A stretch of 12,886 nt of DNA from assembly GCA_017416055.1 (NCBI GenBank), contig JAFQDI010000166.1, forward strand, positions 1 through 12,886. Direction: 5' to 3'. A program made the position numbers and the translations under genes. The notes beneath the pieces were generated by a model. That model ran no database searches. It was not told where the DNA came from and saw only the letters and a list, made by a program, of their open reading frames with translations. The stretch's first letter is position 1, and each line of letters begins with the position of its first letter. This DNA comes from Lachnospiraceae bacterium (GTDB lineage: Bacteria > Bacillota_A > Clostridia > Lachnospirales > Lachnospiraceae). This document shows, piece after piece, positions 6,918 to 12,886 of the stretch.

Positions 6918-7115
6918 TCACTGCGTTTCGACTTTTTCTGCCTTTCGTCTTCTGGCTAATAACCCGCCGATCCGACCGGATTCCTTTGCAGACAGAGACC
7001 GCCAACCGGTGCTCATCACCTTGTCAAAAACACCAATCTCCTCCGCAATCTCCAGTTTAAGCTTTTCTTCCTCAGTCAGATTCGATAAATCAGGAATATT
7101 TTCTTTTTTGGGCAT
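6918..7115 (-). CDS. Alpha/beta-type small acid-soluble spore protein (SASP)
   Basis: A 65-residue protein whose central and C-terminal parts match the SASP alpha/beta family: LKLEIAEEIG (19-28) corresponds to the conserved EIA block that is cut by the GPR protease at germination, and SGRIGGLLARR (46-56) corresponds to the second conserved GxxGG block. Family members coat DNA in the dormant spore, protecting it against UV and heat. The GVFDKVMSTGWRSLSAKESGRIGG style is the divergent form common in Clostridia rather than the major Bacillus SASPs. AGGAGA at 7124-7129 precedes the ATG. Expression would normally come from sigma-G in the forespore; no convincing sigma-G promoter was recognised. 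Confidence 0.85.
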   Translation of the reverse strand: MPKKENIPDLSNLTEEEKLKLEIAEEIGVFDKVMSTGWRSLSAKESGRIGGLLARRRKAEKVETQ

Positions 7116-7128
7116 GTATAATCTCTCC

Positions 7129-7160
7129 TTTCGACTTTAATATCTACATTATCGTCGAAA
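7129..7160. repeat. Inverted repeat upstream of the SASP gene
   Basis: TTTCGAC (7129-7135) and GTCGAAA (7154-7160) are perfect 7-bp inverted arms separated by 18 bases. They lie between the ydcF-like terminator and the SASP ribosome binding site, where the SASP promoter should be. The feature could be an operator or a leader hairpin, or chance. Confidence 0.4.
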
Positions 7161-7185
7161 AAGGAAAGGCCTATACAGGCCTTTC
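7158..7185 (-). terminator. Rho-independent terminator of the ireB-to-ydcF unit
   Basis: On the minus strand a perfect 9-bp stem, GAAAGGCCT and AGGCCTTTC, with a 4-base loop (hairpin 7164-7185) is followed by one C and five T (7162-7158). The hairpin begins inside the stop codon of the YdcF-like gene. It closes the long minus-strand operon and separates it from the SASP gene. Confidence 0.85.
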
Positions 7186-7933
7186 AAATATATCCCATTA
7201 TTTTTTCCTTGATGATCACAAAAAACTCCCGCGCCATATAACTGGGCAGCAACAACTTGTCCGACGGTGCTGCGATCCCCACCGCTCCATCGAAATCCAG
7301 TTTGTCCGCCAATGCCATCGCGCGATATACATGAAAACTATTTGTCACGATACCAACCGTGGCATCCTTGTCTCCGATCAACTCATAAGAAAAGATCAAG
7401 TTCTCTCTAGTGCTGGTCGCTTTTTCCTCCAGCATGATCCGGTCATATTTGATCCCGTGGTCCAACAGATAGTTGGCCATCACATAGGCTTCCGAAGGTT
7501 GATCTGCCGTCCCTTTTCCTCCCGTTACAATCGCAACGACCTTTTCGTTCATCTCCATGTATTCAATCGCCTTGTCAAGGCGATGAGCCAGCGACTCCGA
7601 AGGTTGATCTCCATCCACGTAGGTTCCCAGTACGATCAGGTAGTCCAGATCGTCCGGGGATGCCTGAGAAAACATCCCAAACAGTACCATTGCTTCAATC
7701 AGGAGAACCAATGCTCCGGCAATGGCCGTCGTTGTCCAAAAACCTGCCTTTAGCCACAGTGGTAATTTAAGACGTATGACACCTCGCTTGATTAACGTGA
7801 TAAATCCATATAGCAGACCGAACAAAACCGCCATCACAGGCCAGAACCAAGCAAAGGGGGAACTAATCCCGGCAAGCGCCACAAGCACTGCAAAGTAAAT
7901 CAAACATCCGATCATCATTATCAGAAATATCAT
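7184..7933 (-). CDS. YdcF/SanA-family (DUF218) membrane protein
   Basis: A 249-residue protein with three predicted N-terminal membrane segments (about 2-21, 28-48 and 64-87) and a DUF218 domain beyond residue 95, expected outside the membrane. DUF218 landmarks are visible: DYLIVLGTYVDG (97-108), TGGKGTADQPSEA (137-149), EEKATSTRENLIF (169-181) and VTNSFHVYRA (196-205). Relatives such as ElyC and SanA influence envelope integrity and peptidoglycan or lipid-carrier metabolism in proteobacteria; the reaction is not established, so no precise function is assigned. AGGAGA at 7939-7944 lies in the 16-base gap after the U32 gene, so it is the last gene of the operon. It occupies the place that follows trhP genes in related genomes. 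Confidence 0.85.
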   Translation of the reverse strand: MIFLIMMIGCLIYFAVLVALAGISSPFAWFWPVMAVLFGLLYGFITLIKRGVIRLKLPLWLKAGFWTTTAIAGALVLLIEAMVLFGMFSQASPDDLDYLIVLGTYVDGDQPSESLAHRLDKAIEYMEMNEKVVAIVTGGKGTADQPSEAYVMANYLLDHGIKYDRIMLEEKATSTRENLIFSYELIGDKDATVGIVTNSFHVYRAMALADKLDFDGAVGIAAPSDKLLLPSYMAREFFVIIKEKIMGYI

Positions 7934-7949
7934 CTCATTCTCCTACTCT

Positions 7950-9188
7950 TCACGCCCGGCGGCGGAGAATATCGTACTCAGCAGGCTGATCTGCCAGTTT
8001 CACCCATAGTTTCTGTTTGGGATGAGGTGCGCTCTCCTGTACATTTCCTTCCTCGTCCCAAATTCCCAACACTTCCGTGCGGATATTCTGTCCGTCCGGC
8101 TTCATAATCTCAATCACCTCTCCGACCGTGAATTTGTTTCGCTGCTCCAACCGGAATCGACCCTCACTGTCCGCCCTGCCGGCAATCCCCAGATAAACGT
8201 ACTCCTGCGTGTAGGTGTTATGGTCATAGATCTGCGTATCTGAATCCGGCTTTCCGTAGAAAAATCCGGTGGTAAACTTTCTGGTCGTACACTTGCCAAT
8301 CTCCGCTTTGTACCACTCCATATTCTGTGCATAAGTCTCCGGTGAAATCGCATAGTCATCCAGAGCCTTTCGGTATGTCCTCGCCACCGTCGCCACATAC
8401 AGTGCGGTCTTCATTCGGCCTTCCACCTTCAAGCTATCAATGCCCGCATCCATCAAATCCTCAATGTGTTCAATCATGCACAGATCCTTGGAGTTAAAAA
8501 TGTAGGTCCCTCGCTCATTCTCATACACCGGCATGTATTCACCCGGCCTGGACTCCTCCACCACGGAGTACTTCCAACGGCAGGGATGCGTGCAGGCACC
8601 ACGATTGGCATCTCGTCCGGCCATAAAGCTGCTGAGCAGGCATCTGCCGGAATAAGAAATGCACATCGCTCCGTGAACGAAGGACTCAATCTCCATATCG
8701 TCCGGGATATGTTCACGAATCTCCTTGATCTCCGCCAGTGACAACTCTCGTGCTGTCACTACACGCTTTGCGCCCAGACGGTGCCAGAACAAAAAAGTTC
8801 CATAGTTAGTATTGTTCGCCTGTGTGCTGATGTGGATCTCCATCTCGGGCAGCACTTCCTTCGCAATGGTAAACACGGCAGGATCAGAGATGATCAGCGC
8901 GTCAGGCTTGACTGCCTTCAATTCTTCAAAATACACACGCACACCCGATAAATCATCATTGTGTGCTAGGATATTCGCCGTCACATAAACCTTCACACCG
9001 TGAGCATGGGCAAACTCAACACCTTCTTGCATCTCCGCCAACGAAAAGTTCTTCGCTTTCGCGCGCAGTCCGAAAGCCTCTCCTCCGATATATACCGCAT
9101 CGGCCCCGTAAAGCACCGCAATTTTCAACACTTCCAGACAACTGGCCGGGATTAACAGCTCCGGCAGTCTCTCCAATCGATTTTTCAT
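7950..9188 (-). CDS. trhP: Peptidase U32 family protein, TrhP-like tRNA uridine hydroxylation factor
   Basis: A 412-residue U32-family protein. The family signature lies at 168-187 (ESFVHG-AMC then SGRC-LLSS). Cys176, Cys183, Cys199 or Cys203, and Cys237 have spacing like the iron-sulfur cysteines of U32 proteins such as UbiU and TrhP. Despite the peptidase name, the B. subtilis homologues YrrN and YrrO (TrhP1/TrhP2) and E. coli YegQ (TrhP) are needed for prephenate-dependent 5-hydroxyuridine formation at tRNA position 34. The C-terminal part, about 320-412, resembles the extra domain of the longer TrhP2 form. The neighbour upstream is trmR, which methylates the same hydroxyl group, 13 bases away, strongly supporting this role. 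Only one U32 gene is present here whereas B. subtilis has two. GGGAG just after the trmR stop serves as ribosome binding site. Confidence 0.88.
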   Translation of the reverse strand: MKNRLERLPELLIPASCLEVLKIAVLYGADAVYIGGEAFGLRAKAKNFSLAEMQEGVEFAHAHGVKVYVTANILAHNDDLSGVRVYFEELKAVKPDALIISDPAVFTIAKEVLPEMEIHISTQANNTNYGTFLFWHRLGAKRVVTARELSLAEIKEIREHIPDDMEIESFVHGAMCISYSGRCLLSSFMAGRDANRGACTHPCRWKYSVVEESRPGEYMPVYENERGTYIFNSKDLCMIEHIEDLMDAGIDSLKVEGRMKTALYVATVARTYRKALDDYAISPETYAQNMEWYKAEIGKCTTRKFTTGFFYGKPDSDTQIYDHNTYTQEYVYLGIAGRADSEGRFRLEQRNKFTVGEVIEIMKPDGQNIRTEVLGIWDEEGNVQESAPHPKQKLWVKLADQPAEYDILRRRA

Positions 9189-9201
9189 CTCTGTTCTCTC
9201 C

Positions 9202-9846
9202 CTATGAAAGCTTCACACTCACTGTCACACCGTCTCCTATCGGAATAATTGCCGTCTGCAGATCCGGCCGATGTTTCAGTTCATACAAGTATTCCCTCAT
9301 CCGTGCATGGATTGTCCGGTTTCTTCTGGTCACCGCGAATCTGGACTCAATCAAATCTCCGTCCTGCAGTACATTGTCAGAAATCAAGACCCCGCCGACC
9401 GCCAACAGACGTAATGCCTTCGGCAGAAAATGAATGTACTGTCCTTTCGCCGCATCCATGAAAATAAAATCATAAGGTCCTTCCAAACCATCCATCACCT
9501 CGGCCGCATCGCCCTCAATCAACGTGATTCGATCCGACTTCCCCGCCTTCTCAAAATTCTCCCTGGCAATGGGAATTCGCTTTTCATATTTTTCTATCGT
9601 GGTAATATGGGCTCCCTCCGGCATATGTTCTGCCATCAGAAGGGCTGAATACCCAACTGCCGTACCGACCTCAAGGATCCGAAGCGGCTGCTTCATCGCA
9701 ACCAGCGTCTTAAGCAAGCTGGCTGTCTCCTTTCGGATGATTGGTACAAAAGAATCCCTGGCTTCCTTGGCGACAGCCTGCACAAAGGGGCTGTCACCAT
9801 TTTCCAGGGAATTAATATAGGTTATCGTTCGTTCATCAAGAATCAT
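9202..9846 (-). CDS. trmR: tRNA 5-hydroxyuridine O-methyltransferase (TrmR/YrrM)
   Basis: A 214-residue class I SAM-dependent O-methyltransferase of the catechol-type family 3. SAM motif I is ILEVGTAVGYSALL (57-70), the acidic ribose-binding residue Glu85 follows, EGDAAEVM (111-118) and the metal/catalytic block FMDAAKGQY (129-137) are intact. The B. subtilis orthologue YrrM/TrmR, of nearly identical length and genomic position, methylates 5-hydroxyuridine at tRNA wobble position 34 to 5-methoxyuridine, which widens decoding of family boxes. The gene sits directly before the TrhP-like gene that helps make the hydroxyl group. Its ATG overlaps the stop of the preceding MltG-like gene as ATGA, which implies translational coupling. 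Confidence 0.88.
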   Translation of the reverse strand: MILDERTITYINSLENGDSPFVQAVAKEARDSFVPIIRKETASLLKTLVAMKQPLRILEVGTAVGYSALLMAEHMPEGAHITTIEKYEKRIPIARENFEKAGKSDRITLIEGDAAEVMDGLEGPYDFIFMDAAKGQYIHFLPKALRLLAVGGVLISDNVLQDGDLIESRFAVTRRNRTIHARMREYLYELKHRPDLQTAIIPIGDGVTVSVKLS

Positions 9847-10241
9847 TTCGCGCTCTCCATCGGTGTCGATAGGACATCGAGTATTTCCAGAGTAGTCATA
9901 TTGTTATGCAGCTGATAGACTCCTGCGTAGATATCTTTCTCATAGAGGAATTTCTGCGCAAGGAAAACTGCCTCGTTGGAAATCAATCCTTTTTCCTTCA
10001 ACCGGGCCGCAACCATCTTAGCGGATTCTCCCACCTCCACGGAAAACTCCACGGTGATCTCAACCCCGTCATCCGGCTTTTCTCCAAACAAGTCATACCC
10101 GAACTCATAGAGTTGCTTTCCCGCAGTGAACATCAACATACTGAGGATGAGTAAAAACACCAGACGAAGACCCATTTGGATCAATCGCTGCAGAAAATTA
10201 ATCGGACGACTCTTTCTGAGTTTCTTTGTCTTCTGCTTCAT
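9843..10241 (-). CDS. Short MltG-like membrane protein without transglycosylase domain
   Basis: A 132-residue protein with a basic cytoplasmic start (residues 1-20), one membrane segment (about 21-42) and an external domain to the end. The pattern VEFSVEVGESAKMVAARLKE, LISNEAVF, DIYAGVYQL and MTTLEIL (about 64-122) resembles the LysM-like N-terminal part of the endolytic transglycosylase MltG (YrrL/YceG). MltG of B. subtilis is yrrL, in the same place between yrzB and yrrM, but is about 360 residues long. The catalytic YceG region with its Glu is absent, and there is no room for it because trmR starts within the stop codon. It may be a wall-binding regulator or partner rather than an enzyme. 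GGAGG at 10249-10253 precedes the ATG. Confidence 0.72.
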   Translation of the reverse strand: MKQKTKKLRKSRPINFLQRLIQMGLRLVFLLILSMLMFTAGKQLYEFGYDLFGEKPDDGVEITVEFSVEVGESAKMVAARLKEKGLISNEAVFLAQKFLYEKDIYAGVYQLHNNMTTLEILDVLSTPMESAK

Positions 10242-10262
10242 CGGCTAACCTCCGATACGCTG

Positions 10263-11933
10263 TTACAGATCCACCTCCATGATGATCGGAATGATCATCG
10301 GGCGGCGTTTTATCTTTTTCCAAAGGAAATCACTCAAGTTGTCCCGAACCACGGTCTTTAATCTGCCCCAGTCACAGATGCCCTGAGACAAGCATACATC
10401 AACTGCATTGGATACCACCGCGTGGGACTCATCCATCAGATCCTCTGACTCTCTCACATATACAAAACCTCGAGACACGATATCCGGCCCCGCCAACAAG
10501 GTGCAGGTGTATCGGTTGATCGTCATCACGACAATAATAATACCATCCTTTGCCAGCGTCTGGCGGTCACGAAGCACAATATTTCCCACATCGCCGACAC
10601 CAAGGCCATCCACCAGAATGCCTCCGGTCTGCACATGGCCGACAACGGCTGCGCTCTCATCGCTAAACTCGAGCACATCTCCGGTATTCATAATGAACAC
10701 ATTCTCTTCAGGAATGCCCATGGACAATGCTATCTCCGCATTCGCCTGCAGGTGGCGGTACTCACCGTGAACCGGAATCGCATACTGAGGCTTCACCAAG
10801 GAGTAAATCAGTTTCAGTTCTTCCTTGCAGGCATGTCCCGAAACATGGGTATCCTGGTAAATCACCTTCGCTCCCTTTGCAGAAAGCTCGTTGATGATCT
10901 TCGCCACCGCCTTCTCGTTTCCGGGAATGGGCGTGGAACTCAAGATGATCGTATCATTTTTATTGATCGATACTTTCCGGTGAATATCAGATGCCATGCG
11001 GGACAGAGCCGCCATGGACTCTCCCTGACTTCCGGTCGTGATGAGCACAGTCTGCTCCGGCGGATAATTCTTCAGCTGCTCAATATCGATCAGGGTATTC
11101 TCTGGTATCTGGAGATAGCCCAGTTCTCCGGCGGTGCCGATGATATTCACCATACTGCGGCCCTCCACCACGATCTTGCGGCCGTAACGGCTGGCGGTGT
11201 TAATAATCTGCTGAACACGGTCAACATTGGATGCAAAGGTAGCAACAATGATTCTCCGGTCAACATTGTCCGCGAACAGGTTGTCAAAGGTCTTTCCCAC
11301 CGTCTTCTCGGACATGGTAAAGCCCTCACGAATCGCGTTGGTGCTGTCGCTCATCAGCGCCAACACGCCTTTTCTTCCCAGCTCTGCAAATCGCTGGAGG
11401 TCGATTGCATCTCCGAACACAGGAGTGTAATCCACCTTGAAGTCGCCGGTATGCACGATTGTTCCAACCGGTGTCGTAATCGCCAACGCACAGGCATCCA
11501 CAATGCTGTGGTTTGTACGGATAAATTCTACTTTGAAGTTACCAAGGGTAACCACCTGGCCATACTTTACCACCTTCCGCTTCGCGGACTTGGCCAGGTC
11601 ATGTTCTTTTAGTTTGTTTTCAATGATGCCCATTGTCAGCTTCGTTCCGTATACCGGAACCGAAATCTTCTGAAGCACATAGGGCAATGCACCAATATGA
11701 TCCTCGTGGCCGTGAGTGATCACAAAGCCTTTCACCATATCCAAATGTTCTTCCAGATACGTGATGTCCGGAATTACCAAATCTATTCCCAGCATATCAT
11801 CGCTGGGAAAGCTCAATCCGCAATCCACCACAAGAATACTGTCTCCATATCTGAAGGCAGTAATATTCATACCAATCTGTTCCAAACCGCCGAGCGGAAT
11901 GATCTGCAGTTTGGGTTCTGTTTCGTTAATCAA
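10263..11933 (-). CDS. rnj: Ribonuclease J
   Basis: A 556-residue metallo-beta-lactamase/beta-CASP ribonuclease with 5'-3' exonuclease and endonuclease activity in mRNA decay and rRNA maturation. HGHEDH binds two zinc ions; HTGDFKVD, SDSTNA, TTGSQGES, HVSGHA and PVHGEYRH are further family motifs. The TTG start at 11933 is preferred: GGAGG at 11944-11948 lies 10 bases upstream, the length fits the roughly 555 residues of B. subtilis RNase J1, and the HGHEDH residues become 74-79, the numbering of J1. A GTG at 11963 would add ten residues (MPSENGGASK) but has no clear ribosome binding site. B. subtilis does not have this gene inside the yrrK-yrrO block, so its placement differs. Co-transcription with neighbours on both sides is likely from the short gaps. 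Confidence 0.95.
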   Translation of the reverse strand: MINETEPKLQIIPLGGLEQIGMNITAFRYGDSILVVDCGLSFPSDDMLGIDLVIPDITYLEEHLDMVKGFVITHGHEDHIGALPYVLQKISVPVYGTKLTMGIIENKLKEHDLAKSAKRKVVKYGQVVTLGNFKVEFIRTNHSIVDACALAITTPVGTIVHTGDFKVDYTPVFGDAIDLQRFAELGRKGVLALMSDSTNAIREGFTMSEKTVGKTFDNLFADNVDRRIIVATFASNVDRVQQIINTASRYGRKIVVEGRSMVNIIGTAGELGYLQIPENTLIDIEQLKNYPPEQTVLITTGSQGESMAALSRMASDIHRKVSINKNDTIILSSTPIPGNEKAVAKIINELSAKGAKVIYQDTHVSGHACKEELKLIYSLVKPQYAIPVHGEYRHLQANAEIALSMGIPEENVFIMNTGDVLEFSDESAAVVGHVQTGGILVDGLGVGDVGNIVLRDRQTLAKDGIIIVVMTINRYTCTLLAGPDIVSRGFVYVRESEDLMDESHAVVSNAVDVCLSQGICDWGRLKTVVRDNLSDFLWKKIKRRPMIIPIIMEVDL

Positions 11934-11943
11934 CTTACTCGCA

Positions 11944-11948
11944 CCTCC
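11944..11948 (-). promoter_or_regulatory. Ribosome binding site deciding the TTG start of rnj
   Basis: GGAGG on the minus strand lies 10 bases before TTG at 11933-11931. It falls inside the frame that would be coding if translation began at the upstream GTG (11963), which supports the shorter protein. Confidence 0.65.
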
Positions 11949-11987
11949 ATTCTCGGACGGCACTCACTCATTTAAGGTGTCTCTGAT

Positions 11988-12254
11988 TCAGGACTCAATC
12001 TCCATGTCCACATCGCTCAACAACTCATTAAAAATCTTTGACAGATACTCCAGTTCGTCGTCATCCTCCACAATCTCGTACAGTGCTTCACTGTCCTCAC
12101 TGCCCGACGTATCCTTCAGAATGTACGCGTCACCGTCGTCTTCCTGTGAATCAGATACCAGTAAATAGTTCAAGCCGCCAATTCTAGTCTCTTCAATTAC
12201 ATAAAATCTGATTTCTTCCCCGTCTTCCGAGGTCAAAACAATTTCTTCATCCAT
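11988..12254 (-). CDS. DUF1292 protein (YrzB-like)
   Basis: An 88-residue, very acidic protein: MDEEIVLTSEDGEEIRFYVI, then NYLLVSDS and AYILKD, and an acidic tail. The DUF1292 family is found next to yqgF in most Firmicutes (YrzB in B. subtilis) and no reaction is known. The start at 12254 follows the yqgF stop by one base and is preceded by AAGAGG; a longer in-frame start at 12290 would run back into yqgF with a basic, unrelated segment and is rejected. The gap of 54 bases to the rnj start contains no terminator, so the genes probably share a transcript. Confidence 0.85.
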   Translation of the reverse strand: MDEEIVLTSEDGEEIRFYVIEETRIGGLNYLLVSDSQEDDGDAYILKDTSGSEDSEALYEIVEDDDELEYLSKIFNELLSDVDMEIES

Positions 12255-12255
12255 A

Positions 12256-12702
12256 CTAAACCTCTTGTTCTCTTTTCGCCGCAAATGCAAGCGAATCCAG
12301 ATATCCCTGCAAAATCAGCGATGCTGCAATCATATCCACGTAATTTTTCTTTTTCTCTCTGGAGAGCCCTGCCTCATCCATCGCATTGTCCGCCGCAACG
12401 GTCGTCAACCGCTCGTCCCATAAAATAACCGGAAGCCCTGTTCGTCGCTCGAGCTTCTCTTTAAAGGCTTCCGATTTCTGTGCGCGTTCTCCGATTGTAT
12501 TATCCATGTGCTTCGGGTATCCCAACACAAATTTCTCCACCTGGTACTCCTTAGCCAAGGTTTCAATCCGTGCTAATGTACGGCGAAGCTTGTCCTCACT
12601 CTCCCGGCGAATGATCTCCACTCCCTGAGCGGTAATCCCAAGGGGATCGCTGACTGCAACACCTACTGTTTTGGACCCCAGATCCAGTCCCATGATACGC
12701 AT
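12256..12702 (-). CDS. yqgF: YqgF/RuvX family RNase H-like nuclease
   Basis: A 148-residue RNase H-fold protein of the YqgF family, called putative Holliday junction resolvase or pre-16S rRNA nuclease; homologues process the 5' end of 16S rRNA, and some resolve DNA junctions. Conserved acidic positions are visible: Asp7 in [17 protein letters not shown], Glu97 in WDERLTT (95-101) and Asp123 in [22 protein letters not shown] (60-74) is a further family block. The start at 12702 is chosen because GGAAGG (12711-12716) lies eight bases upstream and because the family begins with this MRIMGLDLG segment; the in-frame ATG at 12732 would add ten residues overlapping ireB. Second gene of the visible operon. 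Confidence 0.92.
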   Translation of the reverse strand: MRIMGLDLGSKTVGVAVSDPLGITAQGVEIIRRESEDKLRRTLARIETLAKEYQVEKFVLGYPKHMDNTIGERAQKSEAFKEKLERRTGLPVILWDERLTTVAADNAMDEAGLSREKKKNYVDMIAASLILQGYLDSLAFAAKREQEV

Positions 12703-12886
12703 ATGGACATCCTTCCAGTTTATTTTCGACATAATACCGCATTAATTCTTCCAGCAACTCGTCCCGCTCCACTTTCATAATCAGACTGCGGGCATTATCG
12801 TAGCTGGTAATATATGTGGGATCTCCGGACATAATATACCCAACCACCTGATTAATCGGATTATATCCTTTCTTTTTCAGCGCAGC
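12596..12886 (-). CDS. ireB: IreB family (DUF965) regulatory protein, 5' end outside the window
   Basis: The visible 96 codons begin [23 protein letters not shown], then [24 protein letters not shown], which are hallmark IreB/YrzL blocks. IreB in enterococci is a small phosphoprotein substrate of the IreK/IreP Ser/Thr kinase-phosphatase pair linked to cephalosporin resistance. The gene commonly precedes yqgF in Firmicutes, as here. IreB is normally about 85-90 residues and ends soon after DELLEEL; here the frame continues for about 45 more residues, overlapping yqgF by 107 bases with a Ser/Gly/Arg-rich tail. One extra A in the AAAA near 12723-12727 would produce VEK followed by a stop, so the tail may come from a one-base deletion or sequence error. 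The true 3' end is therefore probably near 12720. Confidence 0.85.
   Translation of the reverse strand, partial: AALKKKGYNPINQVVGYIMSGDPTYITSYDNARSLIMKVERDELLEELMRYYVENKLEGCPYAYHGTGSGVQNSRCCSQRSPWDYRSGSGDHSPGE

Noticed and set aside
7116..7160. Sigma-G promoter for the SASP gene
   Set aside because: GATATTA resembles the -10 consensus CATACTA at five of seven positions, but no GAATA-like -35 was found 16-18 bases upstream.
7950..9188. U32 protein as a secreted collagenase-like protease
   Set aside because: There is no signal peptide, the cysteine pattern fits iron-sulfur U32 proteins, and the neighbour trmR points to tRNA modification.
10635..11612. Long open frame (325 codons) on the plus strand opposite RNase J
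   Set aside because: It is fully antisense to a strongly conserved gene with intact catalytic motifs, shows no recognisable domain, and has no clear ribosome binding site. It is a shadow frame.

Overview
The window looks like a chromosomal segment of a spore-forming Clostridia member, most likely Lachnospiraceae or a close relative. The reasons are strong AGGAGG-type ribosome binding sites, an alpha/beta-type small acid-soluble spore protein gene, and the block ireB-yqgF-DUF1292-(rnj)-mltG-like-trmR-U32, which matches the Bacillus subtilis yrzL-yrrK-yrzB-yrrL-yrrM-yrrN/O order apart from an added RNase J gene. Base composition looks moderate by eye and no mobile element, CRISPR array, tRNA or rRNA was seen.

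Left edge (1-1467): the 5' two thirds of argG on the minus strand, interrupted by an apparent one-base deletion near 227. It is divergent from a small YdcZ-type membrane protein gene on the plus strand. The roughly 250 bp between them hold a good argG promoter overlapped by a perfect TTGCA-N5-TGCAA palindrome and a second ArgR-box-like site, so arginine repression is plausible.

Middle left (1468-5964): the most distinctive part. Behind a near-consensus promoter lie three tandem genes for secreted lipoproteins with the same architecture: lipoprotein signal, Thr/Glu/Pro/Ser-rich linker, bacterial SH3 domain, PdaA-like polysaccharide deacetylase domain. A fourth copy has only signal, linker and SH3. 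A strong terminator separates copies 2 and 3. Copy 3 carries a perfect 36-bp in-frame tandem repeat in its linker. These proteins are expected to sit outside the membrane and act on peptidoglycan.

Middle (5948-7115, minus strand): a PfkB-family sugar kinase whose 3' end overlaps the SH3-only gene by 17 bp tail to tail, preceded by a small SASP gene that may share its transcript.

Right (7158-12886, minus strand): one long, tightly packed apparent operon read from right to left: ireB (partial), yqgF, a DUF1292 gene, RNase J, a short MltG-like membrane protein without catalytic domain, trmR, a U32-family TrhP-like protein and a YdcF-family membrane protein, ending in a clear terminator at 7158-7185. 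TrmR and TrhP-like proteins belong to the pathway that makes 5-methoxyuridine at tRNA position 34, so the unit joins RNA processing, tRNA modification and cell envelope functions.

No wholly new multi-gene system is evident. The candidates most worth a second look are the deacetylase/SH3 lipoprotein array with its truncated copy and variable motif 1, the catalytic-domain-less MltG homologue, and two possible single-base deletions near the window edges.
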